From an uncultured Flavobacteriales bacterium (GTDB lineage Bacteria; Bacteroidota; Bacteroidia; Flavobacteriales_D; Crocinitomicaceae): 43,984 nucleotides of DNA. The notes under the pieces were generated by a model. The model was not told the DNA's origin and did no database searches. It saw only the letters and a list, made by a program, of their open reading frames with translations. The stretch covers positions 1 to 43,984 of the forward strand of contig CAJQJL010000018.1 of NCBI GenBank assembly GCA_905478665.1, given 5' to 3'. How positions within the stretch are numbered: the stretch's first letter is position 1; every line of letters begins with the position of its first letter. The translations under genes were made by a program, and so were the position numbers. This document shows positions 39,852 through 43,984 of this stretch, in pieces.

Positions 39852-42800
39852 ATGGAAAAAGAAAAGAAAGGATTCTGGCTGTCTACCCTTGCTGTGAATA
39901 ACAGAAAAACTGTTTTTCTTATAGCGATCATCATATTATTTGGAGGATATGCTTCATTTAATTCAATGCCGAAGGAGAATTTCCCTGAAATTCAAATTCC
40001 CGAGATCTATGTAGGAATTGCCAAACCAGGATCTTCACCACAATACATGTCGGAAAAGATAGCTGAAACACTGGAAAAGGAACTTGGCGGAATAAAATTG
40101 GTTGATGAAATCAATTCAAATGCGGTTCACGGATATGTTACCGTTCGTATTAAATTCGATTTCAAAATGACTGTCGACAAAGCCTTGGCGAAGGTAAAGG
40201 ATGCAGTAGATAAAGCAAGGGCGAAACCTAGTTTCCCTTCCCTTCCTGTCGAGCCGAACATCTTTGAGATGGATCCGTCGAAAATGCCAATTATGAACAT
40301 CAACTTGCGTGGTGAAAACCCTGCATTACTGAAGGAAATTGGCGAGGAACTGGAAGACCGAATTGAAGATCTTCCTGAAATCAGTGAAGTAGACATTCGT
40401 GGTGTCCAAGAGCAACAAATGAATATTGATGTCGATCCGATTAAAGCACAGTCAGTAAATGTAACGCTGGATGACATTCAGAATGCAGTAAATGCAGAGC
40501 ATCAAAACATCCCTGGTGGCGAAGTATTAATGGACGGTGTTCGAAAGACTATTAAGATTGATGGTGAAGTTCGATCGGCTGCTGAGTTAGGAAAAGTTAT
40601 CGTTAAGCGAGATGAATTCATGCCTGTTCAACTTGAAGATGTTGCTGAAGTATACTTCGGAAATGGTGATACTACCTCTTATGCGAGAGAATTTGGTTCT
40701 CCAGTAGTAATGTTGGATGTCAAAAAGCAAGCTGGACAAAACTTATTGGACGCTTCGGATAAAATCACAGAAATTCTAGCAGATGCGCAAAAAGACGGAA
40801 CGATCCCCGCTAGTGTGACTGTTTCCAGAACGAGTGATCAGTCAAACAATACACGAGAGATGGTTTCGGGTCTTGTAAACTCGATCTTCCTGGGAATTAT
40901 ACTCGTTGTTGGCGTCCTTCTCTTCTTCCTAGGCTTGAGAAATGCAATGTTCGTCGGTATTGCCATTCCTCTTTCAATGCTAATGTCGTTCTTGATTCTA
41001 GAATCAATGGGTGTCACGCTGAATGTGATGGTTTTGTTCTCAATGGTACTCGCACTCGGAATGTTGGTGGATAACGGAATTGTAATTGTCGAAAACATCT
41101 ATCGACACATGGCTGAAGGCAAGAAAGCCTCAGAAGCAGTGATTACTGGAGTTGGAGAGGTAGCAATGCCAATTATTGCATCTACTGCAACAACACTCGC
41201 CGCATTCTTACCACTTGCATTGTGGCCAGGAATGATGGGTGAATTTATGAAATACCTTCCGATCACTTTGATGATTGTACTTGGATCGTCCTTGTTCGTC
41301 GCATTGGTAATTAACCCTGTAATTGCAGTCGTTTACATGAAAGTGACAGCTAAGAAGCCAGAGCTTAAAAAAGCACTAATGATTGCAGGAATTACTGGAG
41401 GATTGGGAATATTAAGTGTCATTGCTGGAGGTATTGGCTTTGGAAACCTTCTGATCTTTCTCGGATTAATGGTGCTTTTAAATTTCTTTGTGCTCTATCC
41501 TGGAACAAAAAAATTCCAAGATGGCTTTCTACCTCGATTGGAGCGGAGATATGAAAAATTCCTTACGTATGGACTGCATGGAAATCGTCCACAGAAATTG
41601 TTTTGGGCAACTTTTGGACTGTTATTCCTGTCCATCGGATTAATGGTTGCAGTTCCACCCAAAATCGACTTCTTTCCAGAGAATGAGCCTAATTATGTGA
41701 ACATCTTTATCACTCATCCAATTGGTACAGATATCGGTGTCACAAATGAGACTACGCTGGAAATTGAGGACAAATTGAATTCGATTCTTGCCGAATACAT
41801 GGACGAAGACGACACGACTGGAATTCCAGTGGATCGAAGAATCATAAAGTCAATTATCTCTCAAGTTGGTGAAGGAACAAGTGACCCAGCACAAGGAGTC
41901 GCAATGGGGAACACACCTCATCAGGCGCGGATCACGGTTAACTTCGTTGAATCGCAATACCGAATGGATGGAATTAACACTTCCGACATCTTGAAAAAGA
42001 TTCAAGCTAAAATCACGGATGGGGTTACTGCCGATATTGAAATCACGGCTGCCAAAGATGCACAAGGCCCTCCACAGGGTGCAGCTGTTAACATTGAAAT
42101 TACGGGACGGGGCGATTATAAGAACTTGATTGTCGAAGCTGAGAAAATCAAGAAATTCCTGAGCGACAAACACGTAAAAGGAGTGGAAAAATTGAAACTC
42201 AACGTGGATGCGAATAGACCAGAAATTCCAATTACGGTTAATAAGCAGCAAGTTGGACTTCTGAATACCTCAACTTATGCTGTAGGTATGGCTATTCGTA
42301 AGGCGCTGCTCGGACAAGACATTTCAACCTACACGAAGGGAGATGAGTCTTACGATATCGTTGTGCGATTCAATAAGGAAAATAGAGAAAGTCTTGACGC
42401 CTTGTTAGATCAGCGATTGATCTTTAGAAATAATAAGGGGAAAATTCTCAACATTCCAATTCGATCTGTTATCGAAAATCCAGATGAGATGACTTCCTAT
42501 ACGGCGGTCGTTCGAAAAGATCAAGTTCCTTTAGTTACTGTTTTTTCTGGCGTAACAGAAGGAACAAATGCCACAGAGGTTGTAGAAGAGATGAAGAAAA
42601 TAATGAAGGAGTACAAAGATCTTCCTGAGGGAATGGAGTACAACTTCACTGGACAAATGGAGGAACAAGAGAAAGAAATGGCATTCTTATCGAAAGCGCT
42701 GTTGATTGCTGTCTTTCTTATTTTGCTCATCATCGTGGCACAGTTCAATTCATACTCGATGCCAACAGTTATTATGTTGACGGTACTCCTGTCTCTGATT

Positions 42801-43313
42801 GGGGTATTGCTTGGCCTGTTGATTACGCGGCAGAATTTCGTAATCATGATGACTATGATTGGTATTATATCACTCGCAGGAGTCGTGGTGAACAATGCAA
42901 TTGTACTAATTGATTACACGAATTTGATTCGTAAAAAGCGTAGGAAGGAACTTGGATTAGGAGAATATGACATTATGCCCTACGAGGAAATTGTCAAAGC
43001 GGCGATTGAAGGCGGAAAGACGAGACTACGTCCAGTATTGCTTACCGCGATAACGACAATCTTGGGATTAGTTCCACTGGCGGTTGGGTTCAACATTGAC
43101 TTCTTCAGTTTCTTTACAACCTATGATGCAAAGATTTATATTGGAGGTGACAATAATATGTTCTTCGCTCCGATGTCGTGGGCAATTATCTATGGTCTGA
43201 CATTCGCGACATTCTTAACGCTTGTTATTATTCCATCACTATACTTGTTGATGTACAAACTCAAGCTTTGGGTGTACAGAGTATTCAAAATGCAAATGAG
43301 AAGTAATCTCTAG
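39852..43313 (+). CDS. RND family efflux transporter permease (AcrB-like)
   Basis: The 1153-residue inner-membrane pump is a duplicated RND fold with large periplasmic loops. The proton-relay helix reads GMLVDNGIVIVENIYRHM (Asp-Asn instead of Asp-Asp). Other RND signatures are TTLAAFLPLALWPGMMGEF, and GVVVNNAIVLIDYTN in the second half. It is longer than AcrB (about 1050). One insertion (about 497-560) between the two halves carries two extra hydrophobic helices (LMIAGITGGLGILSVIAGG; NLLIFLGLMVLLNFFVLYPG). It uses the proton gradient to expel drugs, lipids or metabolites; the substrate is unknown. It lies 24 bp after the adaptor gene and is followed by a terminator. Confidence 0.93.
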   Translation: MEKEKKGFWLSTLAVNNRKTVFLIAIIILFGGYASFNSMPKENFPEIQIPEIYVGIAKPGSSPQYMSEKIAETLEKELGGIKLVDEINSNAVHGYVTVRIKFDFKMTVDKALAKVKDAVDKARAKPSFPSLPVEPNIFEMDPSKMPIMNINLRGENPALLKEIGEELEDRIEDLPEISEVDIRGVQEQQMNIDVDPIKAQSVNVTLDDIQNAVNAEHQNIPGGEVLMDGVRKTIKIDGEVRSAAELGKVIVKRDEFMPVQLEDVAEVYFGNGDTTSYAREFGSPVVMLDVKKQAGQNLLDASDKITEILADAQKDGTIPASVTVSRTSDQSNNTREMVSGLVNSIFLGIILVVGVLLFFLGLRNAMFVGIAIPLSMLMSFLILESMGVTLNVMVLFSMVLALGMLVDNGIVIVENIYRHMAEGKKASEAVITGVGEVAMPIIASTATTLAAFLPLALWPGMMGEFMKYLPITLMIVLGSSLFVALVINPVIAVVYMKVTAKKPELKKALMIAGITGGLGILSVIAGGIGFGNLLIFLGLMVLLNFFVLYPGTKKFQDGFLPRLERRYEKFLTYGLHGNRPQKLFWATFGLLFLSIGLMVAVPPKIDFFPENEPNYVNIFITHPIGTDIGVTNETTLEIEDKLNSILAEYMDEDDTTGIPVDRRIIKSIISQVGEGTSDPAQGVAMGNTPHQARITVNFVESQYRMDGINTSDILKKIQAKITDGVTADIEITAAKDAQGPPQGAAVNIEITGRGDYKNLIVEAEKIKKFLSDKHVKGVEKLKLNVDANRPEIPITVNKQQVGLLNTSTYAVGMAIRKALLGQDISTYTKGDESYDIVVRFNKENRESLDALLDQRLIFRNNKGKILNIPIRSVIENPDEMTSYTAVVRKDQVPLVTVFSGVTEGTNATEVVEEMKKIMKEYKDLPEGMEYNFTGQMEEQEKEMAFLSKALLIAVFLILLIIVAQFNSYSMPTVIMLTVLLSLIGVLLGLLITRQNFVIMMTMIGIISLAGVVVNNAIVLIDYTNLIRKKRRKELGLGEYDIMPYEEIVKAAIEGGKTRLRPVLLTAITTILGLVPLAVGFNIDFFSFFTTYDAKIYIGGDNNMFFAPMSWAIIYGLTFATFLTLVIIPSLYLLMYKLKLWVYRVFKMQMRSNL

Positions 43314-43329
43314 GAGATACGAATGTTAG

Positions 43330-43362
43330 AAAAGGGGGGGATCTGTGATTCACCCCTTTTTT
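43330..43362 (+). terminator. intrinsic terminator of the efflux operon
   Basis: AAAAGGGG pairs with CCCCTTTT, with a short inner ATC/GAT pairing and a T6 tail, 16 bp after the RND gene stop. Confidence 0.75.
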
Positions 43363-43750
43363 ATGCAATTAGCCCGTTGATTTCACCCCGTTGCAAGACT
43401 ATAATCGGCGTTCAAAAACCAATAATAAATTAGTTACCGTGGTAATATTAACTATATGCATTGGGAGATACATATTATTGCAAATAACTGGTAATTAAAG
43501 GGTCGCCCTAATTAACAAAGACACATTTTCATCGCTCATAAGTGGTCATTTGTCGAATAATTGTATTTTTTATTCAATAATAGGATTCCAAGAGTTGATC
43601 GGTACACCTTTCTATGAACAGCCGAATTTCTTCTACCAAATAGCTTTTTCACACAATTTATACCTTTTTTAAAATATACTATGCAGGCATAAATATTTAG
43701 AATGGGGTATTTGTGGTGTTTTTTTTCTTTCGTGTTATACAGGCTAGGCG
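43363..43750. other. 388-bp AT-rich region without recognised genes
   Basis: No open frame of gene size is supported on either strand; the longest + frames are under about 15 codons. Several homopolymer T runs are present. No tRNA or repeat was recognised. Confidence 0.4.
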
Positions 43751-43758
43751 TATATTTG
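43751..43758 (+). promoter_or_regulatory. -7 promoter element TATATTTG before a candidate small RNA
   Basis: An exact TAnnTTTG match with TTTC at 43728-43731 in a plausible -33 position (19-bp gap). No protein-coding frame follows, but a hairpin terminator lies about 85 bp downstream. Confidence 0.4.
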
Positions 43759-43763
43759 TAGTG

Positions 43764-43877
43764 TAAAGATTGATTTTAGTATTTGATATTTTCAATCAAA
43801 CTAGAAGTCTTTTTCAGTGAATAGTGGTTAGGTTAGGTTATGATAAAGCAGCTCTCCCGGGCTGCTTTATCTGTTTT
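43764..43877 (+). ncRNA. candidate small RNA, about 110 nt
   Basis: The segment between a good -7 element (43751-43758) and a terminator-like hairpin (43842-43871, followed by TGTTTTAT) has no meaningful open frame. It could be an independent small RNA on the + strand, antisense at its very end to the metH-like 3' end. No known RNA family was recognised. Confidence 0.25.
43842..43877 (+). terminator. terminator-like hairpin
   Basis: GATAAAGCAGC / GCTGCTTTATC is a perfect 11-bp stem with an 8-nt loop TCTCCCGG and a modest T-rich tail (TGTTTT). It lies beyond the stop of the - strand gene at 43876 and may serve either strand. Confidence 0.6.
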
Positions 43878-43984
43878 ATAGGATAGTTGAAGACAACCAT
43901 CTTTCCATTTCCTGTAGTGAGATGTTTTTTCGTTCCGCCAACGACTTCACTTGATCCATTCCTATTTTTCCTACAGATCGGAAG
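43876..43984 (-). CDS. metH: probable cobalamin-dependent methionine synthase (MetH), C-terminal fragment
   Basis: Reading the - strand from the right edge gives 35 codons ending in VGKIGMDQVKSLAERKN, a short linker and MERWLSSTIL, then TAA at 43876. This matches the conserved C-terminus of the MetH reactivation domain (V-x-x-I-x-x-D-Q-V-x-x-Y-A-x-R-K ... V-x-x-W-L). The rest lies outside the window. MetH methylates homocysteine to methionine using methylcobalamin and methyltetrahydrofolate. The assignment rests on this short segment only. Confidence 0.7.
   Translation of the reverse strand, partial: FRSVGKIGMDQVKSLAERKNISLQEMERWLSSTIL

Overview
This looks like chromosomal DNA from a Bacteroidota, most likely a marine or aquatic Flavobacteriales. 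The support is: low GC (judged by eye); secreted proteins with C-terminal type IX secretion (T9SS) sorting domains; Bacteroidota-type lipoproteins; a sensor kinase with a beta-propeller input domain paired with a LytTR regulator; DUF2911 and DUF2490 proteins; and repeated TAnnTTTG-type -7 promoter elements. The family-level placement is inference only.

Left region (1-11.2 kb) is an inorganic-carbon island. A Crp/Fnr regulator, followed by the start of a J-domain protein, is divergent from a small secreted acidic protein. Next comes a tightly spaced + strand run: dabA, dabB, a SulP anion transporter with an unusual C-terminal extension, a divergent beta-carbonic-anhydrase-like protein (CxDC instead of CxDSR), a DUF2490 outer-membrane protein, a SAM methyltransferase and an acyl carrier protein. 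Facing it on the - strand are a canonical beta-carbonic anhydrase and, coupled to it by a TAATG overlap, a second CxDC carbonic-anhydrase-like gene broken by two frameshifts. A perfect FNR-type palindrome (TTGAT-N4-ATCAA) sits just before sulP, and the Crp/Fnr recognition helix carries the matching E-x-x-S-R residues. Together these genes probably capture, interconvert and import CO2/bicarbonate. No RuBisCO is seen, so the carbon would serve heterotrophic carboxylations or pH balance (inference).

Mobile/defence region (11.3-14.2 kb): an IS6-family element with perfect 17-bp ends but an interrupted transposase, then a three-gene HipBST-type toxin-antitoxin locus. Its promoter holds four operator-like palindromes spaced exactly 61 bp apart, the last one overlapping the hipB start codon. 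A 20-bp perfect hairpin terminates this locus.

Middle region (14.2-32 kb): T9SS-secreted proteins (one with three 44-residue Cys-rich repeats), a NarL-type response regulator apparently frameshifted at an A8 tract, a DUF2911 protein, lipoproteins, a CASTOR/POLLUX-like ion channel behind a 21-bp palindrome, an NHL-repeat protein, a DEAD-box helicase, thiL, a helical protein of unknown function and a two-component system.

Right region (32-44 kb): an alpha/beta hydrolase overlapping an M24 aminopeptidase, small proteins and a lipoprotein, a CTP-synthase-type amidotransferase homologue lacking its nucleophile, rnhA, and a TetR-TolC-MFP-RND efflux operon. The window ends with a possible small RNA and the C-terminus of a probable MetH on the - strand.
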